A stretch of 64,000 nt of DNA from BP-464 sp963825415 (GTDB lineage Bacteria > Actinomycetota > Thermoleophilia > Solirubrobacterales > Solirubrobacteraceae): assembly GCA_963825415.1 (NCBI GenBank), contig CAWGTD010000006.1, positions 806,001-870,000 on the forward strand, in the 5' to 3' direction. The notes under the pieces were generated by a model. It worked only from the letters and a program-made list of their open reading frames with translations, did not search any database and was not told the DNA's origin. Each line of letters starts with the position of its first letter. Position 1 is the stretch's first letter. The position numbers and the translations under genes are program-made. Shown piece after piece: positions 15,099 through 23,311 of the stretch.

Positions 15099-15834
15099 CG
15101 TTCTTCACCGCGCGCTCCATCTCGCGGCCGAAGGCGCGCTCGGCTTCCTCGCTCATCGCGAGCTGGAAGACGCTGAGCATCGCGTCGGCGGCGAGCGGGC
15201 GCACGCGCTCGAGCGCCTCGCGAACCTCGGGCCAGCGCTCGGGCGGGCGGCCGTCCTCGTCGAAGGGCTTCCAGATCAGCTCGACGAACAGGCGGACGAA
15301 GCGGTGCGCCACGGCGTCGGCGTGGCGGCGGATCCGGGCGACGAGCTCCAGCGCCTCCTCGGGAGGCACGCCCAGCCGCCCGAGCTCGGCACCCGCGCGC
15401 GCCAGCCGCGGGCTGGCCTGCTCGAAACGCCCCTCGCCGAGCGGACGCAGCAGCCCCAGCTCCTGAGCCCGGTCGAGCAGCCGCGGGTCGTTGCTTCCGA
15501 ACTGCTCGACGAGCTCCTCGACCGTGACGATCTCGGGCGCCTCGTCCTCGAACGGCTCGCGCGCGGCGCGCGTGAAGCGCAGGACCTCGGTGCTCGACCC
15601 GCCCGCGCCGTCGAGCAGCCGGCGGATCGCCTCGAGGTTGAAGCCCTCGCCCTGGAGCTCGCGGATCAGCTCCACGCGGGCGACGTGCTCGGGGCCGTAG
15701 AAGCCGGTGCGCCCGCGGACCTCCGGTGGAGGAAGCAGGCCGCGGCTCTGATGGGCGCGCAGATTGCGCACTGTCATCCCGGTCTGCCGGGCCAGCTGAT
15801 CGATCGTCAGCTCCGCCTGTATGACATCGCTCAC
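15067..15834 (-). CDS. MerR family transcriptional regulator
   Basis: 255 residues from GTG 15834. The N-terminal winged helix-turn-helix is LTIDQLARQTGMTVRNLRAH followed by a GLLPPPEVRGRTGFYGPEHV wing, then ELIRELQGEGFNLEAIRRLL, the start of the MerR dimerisation helix. The remaining ~170 residues are an all-helical effector region without the cysteines of metal-sensing MerR proteins, so the inducer is probably organic or a partner protein. The start is chosen because TACGAT sits six bases upstream; an ATG at 15864 would lie upstream of that box. Divergent from the large membrane protein gene at 15887 with about 50 bases between the starts, so it most likely controls that gene. Confidence 0.88.
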   Translation of the reverse strand: MSDVIQAELTIDQLARQTGMTVRNLRAHQSRGLLPPPEVRGRTGFYGPEHVARVELIRELQGEGFNLEAIRRLLDGAGGSSTEVLRFTRAAREPFEDEAPEIVTVEELVEQFGSNDPRLLDRAQELGLLRPLGEGRFEQASPRLARAGAELGRLGVPPEEALELVARIRRHADAVAHRFVRLFVELIWKPFDEDGRPPERWPEVREALERVRPLAADAMLSVFQLAMSEEAERAFGREMERAVKNVRSRGRAAPR

Positions 15835-15840
15835 AGGAAG

Positions 15841-15846
15841 ATCGTA
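15841..15846 (-). promoter_or_regulatory. Leaderless -10 box TACGAT for the MerR gene
   Basis: Minus-strand TACGAT six bases before GTG 15834. It lies within the short divergent region shared with the membrane-protein gene, so one MerR dimer could touch both promoters. Confidence 0.6.
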
Positions 15847-15873
15847 CAGCGGTTTATGTGCCATCAAATCGTG

Positions 15874-15879
15874 TAATAC
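15874..15879 (+). promoter_or_regulatory. -10 box TAATAC for the membrane-protein gene
   Basis: TAATAC(T) lies seven bases before ATG 15887. The region 15850-15885 is noticeably AT-richer than its surroundings. No clear dyad for MerR was found by eye. Confidence 0.55.
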
Positions 15880-15886
15880 TCATGTC

Positions 15887-17722
15887 ATGACCTTCGCCTT
15901 CCTTGCAGAAGCCGGCGGCGCCGGCGGCGCCCCCCTCACCGACCTGATCGGCGGCGCCGTCGTCGGCGGCGCCCTCGCGCTCGTCGCGCTGGCGGTCGGC
16001 GGCATGCACCGCACGCACCGCATCAAGTGGCTCGGCGCCCTGGCCTCCTACAGCGAGCGGGTCTCGGGCCTGCCCCGCTGGTCCGCGCTGCCCGCCGCCG
16101 TCGGAGGCACCGCGCTGCAGGTCGCGCTGGTCGGCTTCTGGTGGGACGTGGCCACGCACATCGACAACGGCCGCGACCAGGGCCCGTTCGGGACCCTCGC
16201 GCACTGGCCGATCATGCTCGGCCTCGCCGGCATCGCCCTCGCCGGCTATCTGGCCGTGGTCCTCGGCTGCGACGAGGACGAGCCCACCGCCGTCAAGCTG
16301 CGCGGTGGCTGGTCGGTGCCGCTGGGCGGCCTGCTGCTGCTCGCCTGCGGCGGGTTCGCGCTGACCGGCTTCCCGCTCGACGACACCTGGCATCGCCTGT
16401 TCGGCCAGGACGTCACGCTGTGGGGCCCGACGCACGTGCTGATGATCGGCAGCGCCTCGCTGGCCACCATCGCCGTCTGGCTGCTGCTCGTCGAGGGGCG
16501 GCGTTCGGCCCGCCGGCGTTCGCTGCCGAGCGGTCGCGGCCTGGCCGGCCCGATCATCGCCCGCCTGCGCCCGGTCGCAATCTCCGGCGGCTTCTTGATC
16601 GGCCTCTCCTCGCTGCAGGGCGAGTTCGACTTCGGCGTTCCGCAGTACGCGCTGGTGCTGCACCCGGTGATGCTCATGGTCGCCGCCGCGACCGGGCTCG
16701 TCGCTGCCCGAATCGTCCTGGGGCCGATGGGCGCGCTGAAGGCAGTCGGCTTCTACCTGCTCCTGCGCTGCACGATCACGCTCTTCGTCGGGCCGGTGCT
16801 CGGCCACAGCACGATGCACTTCCCGCTCTATCTGGCCGAGGCCGGCCTCGTCGAGCTCGCCGCCTGGCGACTGGGCGCTCAGCGGCCGCTGCGCCTGGGC
16901 GTCGTCTCCGGCGCGCTGATCGGCACCATCGGCCTGGCCGCCGAGTGGGGCTGGACCCACGTCTGGATGCCGATCCCCTGGCCGTCGTCGATGCTCGCCG
17001 AAGCCGCCGTGCTCGCGCCGGCGGCCGCGCTGGCCGCCGGCATCCTTGGCGCCTACATCGGCGGCACGCTGCGCGAGCCCGACGCGCCACCGCGCATCGG
17101 CCCGGCGTGGGCAGCCGCCCTGGCGGGCGCGGTTCTCGTGGCCTGCGTCGCCTTCCCGCTGCCCAAGAGCAGCTCCAGCGACGCGCGCGCGGCGATCACG
17201 CTGCGCACGGTCGACCCGCCGCCCAACCGCACCGTCCACGCGACCGTGCGCGTGCTGCCGGCAAGCGCCGCCCGCGACACCGAATGGCTGACCGCCACTG
17301 TCTGGCAGGGCGGCGGCCTCGTCGTCAACCGGCTGCACCGGATCGGCGAGGGCGTCTACGAGACGACCCAGCCGCTGCCCGTCTACGGCAACTGGAAGGC
17401 GCTCATCCGGATGTCCTCGGGCCGGTCGCTCGTGGCGGTCCCGGTCTACCTCCCGGCAGACAGACAGATCCCCGCCCCGGCGGTAGCCGCCCGCGATCAG
17501 GTCGTGAGGCCGTTCATCGACGACGGCGAGATCCTCCAGCGCGAGGCGACGGGTGGTGCGCTGGCCGTGGTGATACCGGCCTACTTCCTGCTCGCGTTGA
17601 TCATCGGTGGAGAATTTGCCGCGCTGGTCTGGGGCATGCGGCGGATGCGCCGCGTGGCCATCGGCCAGGAGCCCTCGGACGCGCCGCGCTTCGAGCGGAC
17701 CCCCACGCCGGTCACGGCGTAG
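15887..17722 (+). CDS. Large polytopic membrane protein with conserved-looking His/Trp motifs and a C-terminal extracytoplasmic domain
   Basis: 611 residues, not recognised. About twelve hydrophobic helices fill residues 15-430, then a ~130-residue extracytoplasmic domain (from PLPKSSSSDARAAITLRTVD to NWKALIRMSSGRSLVAVPVY, which looks like a FixH/YtkA-type beta sandwich), one more helix (LAVVIPAYFLLALIIGGEFA) and a basic tail. Histidines cluster near helix ends: WWDVATHIDNGRD, LAHWPIM, FPLDDTWHRLFG, LWGPTHVLMIG, LHPVMLM, GHSTMHFPLY and EWGWTHVWM. This pattern suggests a metal or haem site inside the membrane, but no oxidase family is matched. Expression is probably controlled by the divergent MerR regulator. 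It could be a transporter or a membrane oxidoreductase; the sequence does not decide. Confidence 0.8.
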   Translation: MTFAFLAEAGGAGGAPLTDLIGGAVVGGALALVALAVGGMHRTHRIKWLGALASYSERVSGLPRWSALPAAVGGTALQVALVGFWWDVATHIDNGRDQGPFGTLAHWPIMLGLAGIALAGYLAVVLGCDEDEPTAVKLRGGWSVPLGGLLLLACGGFALTGFPLDDTWHRLFGQDVTLWGPTHVLMIGSASLATIAVWLLLVEGRRSARRRSLPSGRGLAGPIIARLRPVAISGGFLIGLSSLQGEFDFGVPQYALVLHPVMLMVAAATGLVAARIVLGPMGALKAVGFYLLLRCTITLFVGPVLGHSTMHFPLYLAEAGLVELAAWRLGAQRPLRLGVVSGALIGTIGLAAEWGWTHVWMPIPWPSSMLAEAAVLAPAAALAAGILGAYIGGTLREPDAPPRIGPAWAAALAGAVLVACVAFPLPKSSSSDARAAITLRTVDPPPNRTVHATVRVLPASAARDTEWLTATVWQGGGLVVNRLHRIGEGVYETTQPLPVYGNWKALIRMSSGRSLVAVPVYLPADRQIPAPAVAARDQVVRPFIDDGEILQREATGGALAVVIPAYFLLALIIGGEFAALVWGMRRMRRVAIGQEPSDAPRFERTPTPVTA

Positions 17723-17727
17723 GTCGT

Positions 17728-18399
17728 CTACGCAGCCAGGCCGTCGGCGAAGCGCGCGAAGCCCGCGGGGTCGCGCCACGGCGGGCCGTGGCCGGCGCAA
17801 ACGACGGCCGGGTTCAGCGCGGCGAGCCGGCGGATCGACTCGCGATTGCGCGCCGGGTCGGGTGTGAACACCTTCGGCGGCTCCTGGAGGCCGCGGCGGC
17901 TGGTCACGAGGTTCATGGTGTTGACGACGTCGCCGAGGATCAGCACGCGGTCGGACTCGCGCCAGTAGGCGACATGGCCGGCCGAATGCCCCGGCACCTC
18001 CAGGACCTGAAAGCCCGCGACCTCGTCGCCCTCGCGGAGCGCTCGGTCGACGGGATGCGGCGGGCCGCCCCATGCCGACGCGATCAGCGAGTTGACCCCG
18101 CTGGACGGCTGGCGCGCCTTCATCGCCGGCACGCCGCCCTCCATCGCCGGCACGTCGGCCTCCCCCACCCACAGCGGCAACCCGAGCGCCTCGCAGACCG
18201 CGTGCGTCGCGCCCTGGTGGTCGGGGTGGGCGTGGGTCAGGGCATGCGCCGTGACCCGGCGGCCGCGCAGCTCGCGCAGGATCCTGCGGCGGGCGAGCCG
18301 CGTGGCGGCGTCGATGAGCACGTCGCCGACCAGGTAGACGTTGATCGCATCAGGGGGAAAGCCCCTCAGTTGTTGGACACCCGGGGCGACCTCGCGCAT
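17728..18399 (-). CDS. MBL-fold metallo-hydrolase
   Basis: 223 residues. Metallo-beta-lactamase fold with the dizinc motif THAHPDHQG (about residue 55), further ligands in VPGHSAGHVAYW and GDVV, and a last histidine in CAGHGPPW. Closest in style to glyoxalase II-like or thioesterase-type MBL hydrolases rather than true beta-lactamases; no signal peptide, so cytoplasmic. TAGGGT lies seven bases before its ATG. Ends 5 bases from the convergent membrane-protein gene. Confidence 0.88.
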   Translation of the reverse strand: MREVAPGVQQLRGFPPDAINVYLVGDVLIDAATRLARRRILRELRGRRVTAHALTHAHPDHQGATHAVCEALGLPLWVGEADVPAMEGGVPAMKARQPSSGVNSLIASAWGGPPHPVDRALREGDEVAGFQVLEVPGHSAGHVAYWRESDRVLILGDVVNTMNLVTSRRGLQEPPKVFTPDPARNRESIRRLAALNPAVVCAGHGPPWRDPAGFARFADGLAA

Positions 18400-18406
18400 T
18401 GCCGCG

Positions 18407-18412
18407 ACCCTA
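18407..18412 (-). promoter_or_regulatory. Leaderless -10 box TAGGGT for the MBL hydrolase
   Basis: Minus-strand TAGGGT (complement of 18407-18412) seven bases before ATG 18399. It stands back to back with the plus-strand TAGAGT at 18427. Confidence 0.65.
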
Positions 18413-18426
18413 CCTGCCCCGATGCG

Positions 18427-18432
18427 TAGAGT
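18427..18432 (+). promoter_or_regulatory. Leaderless -10 box TAGAGT for the small membrane protein
   Basis: TAGAGT followed by nine bases and ATG 18442; the presence of this box is a main reason to call the very short gene. Confidence 0.55.
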
Positions 18433-18441
18433 CTCGCCCCA

Positions 18442-18582
18442 ATGGCGCTCCTGCTGGCGGCCGACAATGCGTGGCAGAAAGGCTTCGCCACGTTCCTGTT
18501 CGTCCTCCTGGTGGTGGGCCTCGTCGCGGGGGGCTACCGGGTGATGCGCTGGTTTGCCGCGCGGCGTGGGCAGCGCGACTAG
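18442..18582 (+). CDS. 46-residue single-pass membrane protein
   Basis: Short ORF: MALLLAADNAWQKGFATFLF, then a hydrophobic stretch FVLLVVGLVAGG forming one membrane helix, and a positively charged end (RWFAARRGQRD) that would place the C-terminus in the cytoplasm. Not recognised. Supported by a good -10 box nine bases upstream, an exact fit in the gap before the convergent cystathionine lyase gene (one base apart), and a sensible charge pattern. Confidence 0.6.
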   Translation: MALLLAADNAWQKGFATFLFVLLVVGLVAGGYRVMRWFAARRGQRD

Positions 18583-18583
18583 C

Positions 18584-19648
18584 TCAAGCGAGCGCCTGAG
18601 CCAGATCAGACACGAGGTCCTCCGCGGCCTCGACGCCGCAGCTGAGCCGCACGAGGTCGGCGGGCACAGCCGCCGTCGAGCCCTCGACCGACTGATGGGT
18701 CATCGCCTGGGGCACTTCGATCAGCGACTCGACGCCCCCGAGCGACTCGGCAAGCGTGAACAGCCCGGTCGCCGCCGCGATCGCCGTCGCGCGCGGGTGA
18801 CGGAAGCTCACCATCCCGGAGAAGCCCGGCCAGCGGACGTCGCCCACCTCGGGCTGCTCGCGCAGGAAGTCGCTGACGACACGGGCGTTCTCGGCGTGCG
18901 CCGCCATCCGCAGGTGCAGCGTGCGCAGCCCGCGGTGAACGAGGAAGCAGTCGAACGGCCCGGGCACCGCCCCCACCGCGTTCTGGACGAAGCGGACCTT
19001 CTCGTGCAGCTCCGGGTCGCTGACGACGACCGCGCCGCCCACAGTGTCGGAGTGCCCGCCGAGGTACTTCGTCGTCGAGTGCACGACCGCCCCGGCGCCC
19101 AGCTCCAACGGCTGCTGGTTGGCCGGGGTTGCGAAGGTGTTGTCGACGACGACGAGCGCGTCACCGGCCCGCTGGACCACGGCCGCGATGTCGACGACGT
19201 TCAGCAGCGGGTTGGTCGGCGTCTCGACCCAGACGATCCGGGTCTCGGGGCGGATCGCGGCGGAAAGCGCGGCGAGATCGGTCTGGTCGACGAGGTCGTA
19301 CGTCAGCCCCCAGCGGGTCAGCACCTTGTCGACGATGCGATACGTCCCGCCGTAGAGGTCGCCCGGCAGGACGACGTGGTCGCCGGCGCCGGCCGCCGCG
19401 GTGATCAGCGCGTGGGTGGCCGCCATCCCCGAGGCGAACGCCGATCCCAGACCCCCCTCGAGCTCGCCGAGCGCCGCCTCGAGCGCGGCGCGGGTGGGAT
19501 TCGCCGAACGCGCGTAGTCGTAGTCCTCGACGAACTGGCCGGGCTCCGGCTGGGCGTAGGTGGAGGTCTGGTGGATCGCCGGGATGACCGACCCGTAGCT
19601 GGGGTCGGGGGTCAGGCCGGCGTGGACGGCCCGCGTCGCGAACTTCAT
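18584..19648 (-). CDS. Cystathionine gamma-lyase/gamma-synthase (PLP-dependent)
   Basis: 354 residues of the Cys/Met-metabolism PLP enzyme family. The PLP lysine is in HSTTKYLGGHSD; the N-terminal RAVHAGLTPDPSYGSVIPAI, ASGMAATHALI and VETPTNPLLNVVDI segments are typical. Cystathionine gamma-lyase and gamma-synthase cannot be told apart by eye, but the 4-base overlap with an upstream cystathionine beta-synthase gene makes reverse transsulfuration (homocysteine to cysteine through cystathionine) the likely role, hence gamma-lyase. Cytoplasmic. Confidence 0.9.
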   Translation of the reverse strand: MKFATRAVHAGLTPDPSYGSVIPAIHQTSTYAQPEPGQFVEDYDYARSANPTRAALEAALGELEGGLGSAFASGMAATHALITAAAGAGDHVVLPGDLYGGTYRIVDKVLTRWGLTYDLVDQTDLAALSAAIRPETRIVWVETPTNPLLNVVDIAAVVQRAGDALVVVDNTFATPANQQPLELGAGAVVHSTTKYLGGHSDTVGGAVVVSDPELHEKVRFVQNAVGAVPGPFDCFLVHRGLRTLHLRMAAHAENARVVSDFLREQPEVGDVRWPGFSGMVSFRHPRATAIAAATGLFTLAESLGGVESLIEVPQAMTHQSVEGSTAAVPADLVRLSCGVEAAEDLVSDLAQALA

Positions 19649-21054
19649 CGCGCCAGGGCTTCGAGCAGGTCGGCGCGGGTGACGATCCCCGCCGCTCGCC
19701 CGTCGACTGTCACCAGCAGCGCCTGCTGATCGCCGACCAGCAGCTCGACGGCCTCACGGACCGGGTCTCCGCCCGCCACCGCCGGGAAGGGCGGCTCCAT
19801 GACCTCGACGATCTCGGCTCCGAGCAGGGCGGGGTCCTCGGCGGCGCGCCTGAGCAGGCCGCGCTCGCCGATCGAGCCGACGACGGTCGCGGGGTCGTGC
19901 GCCGAGACGACCGGCAGCTGGGAGACGCGATGCTCGTGCAGCAGGGCGATGGCGTCGCGCACGCGCTGGTGGGTCTCGACGGTGACGAGCGGCGGCATCT
20001 CGCCGCTGTCGGCCTTGCGGCGCAGAACGTCGCCGACCGTGAGGTTCGAAGCGCGCTCGAGGAAGCCGTACTGCGTCATCCAGGCGTCGTTGAAGACCTT
20101 CGAGAGGTAGTTGCGCCCGCCGTCGGGCAGGATCACCGCGATCATCGCCTCGGGGTCGTCGACCTCGGCCGCGATCTGCAGCGCGGCGTGAAGGGCGGTG
20201 CCGCACGAGCCGCCGGCGAGGATGCCCTCGGTCTGCGCCAGGCGCCGCGTCGTCAGGAACGAGTCGCGATCGCTGACCGTGACCCAGCGATCGACGATCG
20301 AGGGGTCGAAGGTCTGCGGCCAGAAGTCCTCGCCGACGCCCTCGACCAGATAGGGCTTGACGTTCTCCGCGCCGCCGGTGTAGATCGAGCCGACCGGATC
20401 GGCGCCCACCACCACGATCTCCGGGTTCTGCTCCTTGAGGTAGCGCCCGATCCCGGTGATCGTGCCGCCGGTGCCCACGCCGGCCACGAGGTGGGTGATC
20501 GCACCGCCGGACTGGCGCCAGAGCTCGGGGCCTGTCGTGAGGTAGTGCGACTCGGGATTGGCGGGGTTGGCGTACTGGTTGGGCTGGAACGCGCCGGGGA
20601 TCTCCTCGGTGAGGCGGTCGGCGACGCGGTAGTAGGACTCGGGCGAGTCGGCGGGCACCTCGGTCGGAGCCACGACGACCTCGGCGCCGTAGGCGCGCAG
20701 GAGGTCGATCTTCTCCTTGGACATCTTGTCGGGCATGACCGCGATGACGCGATAGCCCTTCAGCTTTGCCGCGATCGCCAACCCGGTGCCGGTGTTGCCC
20801 GACGTCGGCTCGATCAGCGTGCCGCCGGGCTTCAGCCGCCCGTCGCGCTCGGCCGCCTCGATGAGCGCCAGGGCCACCCGGTCCTTGATCGAGCCGCCGG
20901 GGTTCAGCGCCTCGATCTTGGCGACGATCCGTGGGCGCAGGCCCGCGCCCAGGCGCTGCAGTTCGACCAGCGGCGTGTCGCCGATCGCCTCGAGGATCGA
21001 GCCCTTGACCTCCGAGCCCTCGATCTCGGTACCGGTACTCGCCCGCACGCGCAT
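19645..21054 (-). CDS. Cystathionine beta-synthase with C-terminal CBS domain pair
   Basis: Condenses serine and homocysteine to cystathionine using PLP. 469 residues from ATG 21054. The catalytic core starts ILEAIGDTPLVELQRLGAG; the PLP lysine is in NPGGSIKDRVAL and the phosphate loop in SGNTGTGLA. Residues ~335-469 form a Bateman pair (PPLVTVETHQRVRDAIALL and VAGGDPVREAVELLV), a regulatory module that in mammals binds AdoMet. There is no N-terminal haem domain. The start was chosen over an upstream in-frame one because TATAGT lies six bases before it. Ends overlapping the gamma-lyase gene by 4 bases (ATGA). O-acetylserine sulfhydrylase is the alternative, made less likely by the CBS domains. 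Confidence 0.92.
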   Translation of the reverse strand: MRVRASTGTEIEGSEVKGSILEAIGDTPLVELQRLGAGLRPRIVAKIEALNPGGSIKDRVALALIEAAERDGRLKPGGTLIEPTSGNTGTGLAIAAKLKGYRVIAVMPDKMSKEKIDLLRAYGAEVVVAPTEVPADSPESYYRVADRLTEEIPGAFQPNQYANPANPESHYLTTGPELWRQSGGAITHLVAGVGTGGTITGIGRYLKEQNPEIVVVGADPVGSIYTGGAENVKPYLVEGVGEDFWPQTFDPSIVDRWVTVSDRDSFLTTRRLAQTEGILAGGSCGTALHAALQIAAEVDDPEAMIAVILPDGGRNYLSKVFNDAWMTQYGFLERASNLTVGDVLRRKADSGEMPPLVTVETHQRVRDAIALLHEHRVSQLPVVSAHDPATVVGSIGERGLLRRAAEDPALLGAEIVEVMEPPFPAVAGGDPVREAVELLVGDQQALLVTVDGRAAGIVTRADLLEALAR

Positions 21055-21060
21055 GCGCCC

Positions 21061-21066
21061 ACTATA
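21061..21066 (-). promoter_or_regulatory. Leaderless -10 box TATAGT for the transsulfuration operon
   Basis: Minus-strand TATAGT (complement of 21061-21066) six bases before ATG 21054, close to the ideal TATAAT. No SAM riboswitch or leader is present, because transcription should start at the ATG. Confidence 0.7.
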
Positions 21067-21256
21067 CGAAATGAAGCATTGGCGGTGCGACAGCTTCTTA
21101 TACGGCGGTAGGCGCGTCGAACGGCAGGACGCCGCTGGGCGCCGGAACACCGTTCGGCGGGTCGCTGCTCATCGCGAGCTCGGCCTCGAGCTCGGGCACC
21201 CAAGGAAACCCGGGTACCTGGACAGACGGTCGAACCTCCCCAAAAGTGGCCGCAAG

Positions 21257-21262
21257 TAGGGT
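21257..21262 (+). promoter_or_regulatory. Leaderless -10 box TAGGGT for the CFA synthase gene
   Basis: TAGGGT followed by six bases and ATG 21269. The 21067-21256 stretch between this and the CBS promoter holds no convincing gene. Confidence 0.7.
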
Positions 21263-21268
21263 CGTGGG

Positions 21269-22480
21269 ATGCCCGTGGCATTGACAGGACCCCTGCGGCG
21301 CGAGCTGCCGCGATCCCTGCCCTCGCGCCCGTTCACCGTCGAGCTGTGGGACGGCACCGCGATCCCGGCGACGGAGCCAGGTGCACCGACCTTCGTGTTG
21401 CGGTCGCCACGCGCGCTCGCGCACGTGCTGCGCGCGCCGGGACAGCTGGGCGTCGGCCGCGCCTACGTGGCCGGCGACCTGGAGGTACCGGACCTCGACG
21501 AGGCCCTGCGGGTGGCGTTGGAGTGGAAGCCGCCGCCGATACCGGTCGCCGCGCGGGGCCGGCTCGCGGTGGCCGCCGCGGCCGCCTGTGGTCCGAGGCG
21601 GCTCCCGCCGCCTCCAAGCGCCGAGCTGCGCGCGCGCGGCGAGCGCCACAGCCGGCAGCGCGACGCGCAGGTCGTCCGCCATCACTACGAGGTCTCCAAC
21701 GAGTTCTTCGCGCTCTTCCTCGACCCTTCGATGACCTACAGCTGCGCGGTGTTCTCGCGCGGCGCCAAGACGCTCGAGGAGGCCCAGGAGGCCAAGCTCG
21801 AGCTGATCTGCTCGAAGCTCTCGCTCGCCGAGGGCGACCGCGTTCTCGACGTGGGCTGCGGCTGGGGGAGCTTTGCGCTCCACGCCGCGAGCCGCCACGG
21901 CGCGCGCGTCGTCGGGATCACCCTCGCGCCCGCCCAGGCCGAGCTCGCGCGCCGGCGCGTGGAGGAGGCCGGGCTCGCCGACCGCGTCGAGATCCGCGTA
22001 GCCGACTACCGCGACCTCGCCGGTGAGAGCTTCGACGCCGTGACGTCGATCGGCATGGTCGAGCACGTGGGCGAAGAGCGGCTCGACGAGTACGCCCGCT
22101 GCCTTGCTGGGGTACTGGGCCCCGGCGGGCGCCTGCTCAACCACGGCATCGCACGCCTCAGCCCGGCGTATCACGCGCCCGGCCCGTTCTCCGAGCGCTA
22201 CGTGTTTCCCGACGGCGACCCGGTCCCGGTGTCGCGCGTGCTCGCGGCGCTGGAGCGCGCGGGCTTTCAGACCGAGCACGTCGAGGGCTTTCGCGCGGAC
22301 TACTCGGAGACGCTGCGCCACTGGGCCCAGAGGCTCGACGCCAACCTCGACGACGCCCGCCGGCTGGCCGGCGACGAACGCGTGCGGGTCTGGCGGCTCT
22401 ACCTGCGCGCCGCCCGCCACGGCTTCGACACGGGCTTCACCTCGATCTACCAGGTGCGCGCGACGCTGCTTCCCTGCTGA
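21269..22480 (+). CDS. Cyclopropane-fatty-acyl-phospholipid synthase family methyltransferase
   Basis: Transfers a methylene or methyl group from AdoMet to unsaturated acyl chains of membrane lipids. 403 residues. N-terminal lipid-binding region (FVLRSPRALAHVLRAPGQLG, VGRAYVAGDLEV), then the CFA signature VVRHHYEVSNEFFALFLDPS and MTYSCAVF, the AdoMet motif LDVGCGWGSFALHAA and the active-site segment SIGMVEHVGEERLDEYA. Length fits the family. It could make cyclopropane or methyl-branched (mycolic/tuberculostearic-like) chains; this cannot be decided from sequence. Monocistronic, own promoter. Confidence 0.92.
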   Translation: MPVALTGPLRRELPRSLPSRPFTVELWDGTAIPATEPGAPTFVLRSPRALAHVLRAPGQLGVGRAYVAGDLEVPDLDEALRVALEWKPPPIPVAARGRLAVAAAAACGPRRLPPPPSAELRARGERHSRQRDAQVVRHHYEVSNEFFALFLDPSMTYSCAVFSRGAKTLEEAQEAKLELICSKLSLAEGDRVLDVGCGWGSFALHAASRHGARVVGITLAPAQAELARRRVEEAGLADRVEIRVADYRDLAGESFDAVTSIGMVEHVGEERLDEYARCLAGVLGPGGRLLNHGIARLSPAYHAPGPFSERYVFPDGDPVPVSRVLAALERAGFQTEHVEGFRADYSETLRHWAQRLDANLDDARRLAGDERVRVWRLYLRAARHGFDTGFTSIYQVRATLLPC

Positions 22481-22493
22481 CGGTCGTCGGGCG

Positions 22494-23288
22494 TCAGTCG
22501 TCGAAGCTCGCCGAGCGCTTCTCGAGGAACGCGCCGACCGCCTCGGCCGGCGCCACGCCGAATGTGGCCATGATCTGCTGGCGGTCCTCGTACTCGATCG
22601 CCGCCCGCTCGGACGGGACCTCCAGCGCCGACCACATGCCCTGCTTGGTCAGCCGGATGCCCCAGGGCGCCCAGGCGGCGATCTGCTCGGCCGCCTGCAC
22701 CGCGCGGTCGAGCAGCGTCTCGGCGGGCTCGGTTCCGGCCGTCAACCCGATCCGCTCGGCCTCCTCGGCACCGACTCGCCGGCCGGTGAGCATCAGCTCG
22801 TGGGACCGCGAAGCGCCGATCAGGCGCGGCAGCAGCCAGCTGACCCCCATGTCGCAGTTCGACACGCCGATGTTGATGAAGATCGCCCGGAAGACCGCCT
22901 CGGGCGCGGCGTAACGGATGTCGCAGCCCAACGTGAGCGCGAGCCCGAACCCGGCGGCGGGGCCGTTGACGGCCGCGATAACGGGCTGCGGCGTCTCGCG
23001 CAGCTTGAGGATCAGCCGCGACATGTGCTCCTGGTTGTTGAGCCGGTCTCGCGACGCGTCCTTGCCGTCGTTGCCGGGCGCGTCGCCGTAACCGCCGAGG
23101 TCGAGCCCCACGCAGAACGCCCTGCCCGCGCCGGTCAGGACCACCGCCCGGCACGACCGGTCGGCGGCGATCCGATCGAGCTCGGCGTGCAGTGCCGAGC
23201 ACAGCTCGGCGGTCATCGCGTTCAGCGAATCGGGGCGGTCGAGCGTGAGGACGCGAACGGCGGCGGAGGGGCTATCGGTCTTGAGCAT
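22494..23288 (-). CDS. Enoyl-CoA hydratase/isomerase family protein
   Basis: 264 residues, crotonase fold. Oxyanion-hole segments FCVGLDLGGYGD and NGPAAGFGLALTLGCDI are present. The segment usually carrying the catalytic glutamate reads FINIGVSNCDMGVSWLLPRL, the acidic position being Asp, as in a common actinobacterial subgroup whose members act on fatty acids or steroid side chains. C-terminal CoA-binding helix SERAAIEYEDRQQIMA. Its ATG at 23288 lies six bases from GATAAT on the minus strand, overlapping the promoter of the divergent serine hydrolase. Confidence 0.9.
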   Translation of the reverse strand: MLKTDSPSAAVRVLTLDRPDSLNAMTAELCSALHAELDRIAADRSCRAVVLTGAGRAFCVGLDLGGYGDAPGNDGKDASRDRLNNQEHMSRLILKLRETPQPVIAAVNGPAAGFGLALTLGCDIRYAAPEAVFRAIFINIGVSNCDMGVSWLLPRLIGASRSHELMLTGRRVGAEEAERIGLTAGTEPAETLLDRAVQAAEQIAAWAPWGIRLTKQGMWSALEVPSERAAIEYEDRQQIMATFGVAPAEAVGAFLEKRSASFDD

Positions 23289-23294
23289 CGGGCG

Positions 23295-23302
23295 ATTATC
23301 GT
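23295..23302. promoter_or_regulatory. Overlapping divergent -10 boxes
   Basis: The eight bases ATTATCGT carry a minus-strand GATAAT (23295-23300) six bases before ATG 23288 and a plus-strand TATCGT (23297-23302) nine bases before TTG 23312. The two start codons are only 23 bases apart, so RNA polymerase can occupy only one direction at a time. Confidence 0.55.
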
Positions 23303-23311
23303 CTCGGTCCC

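Noticed and set aside
15854..18172. 772-codon minus-strand open frame opposite the membrane protein
   Set aside because: Low-complexity Arg/Gly/Ala/Asp sequence with no hydrophobic or catalytic pattern, antisense to a supported gene.
21067..21256. A small minus-strand ORF ending DPPNGVPAPSGVLPFDAPTA before the CBS promoter
   Set aside because: No good start codon or SD and the region contains the cfa promoter; too weak to call.
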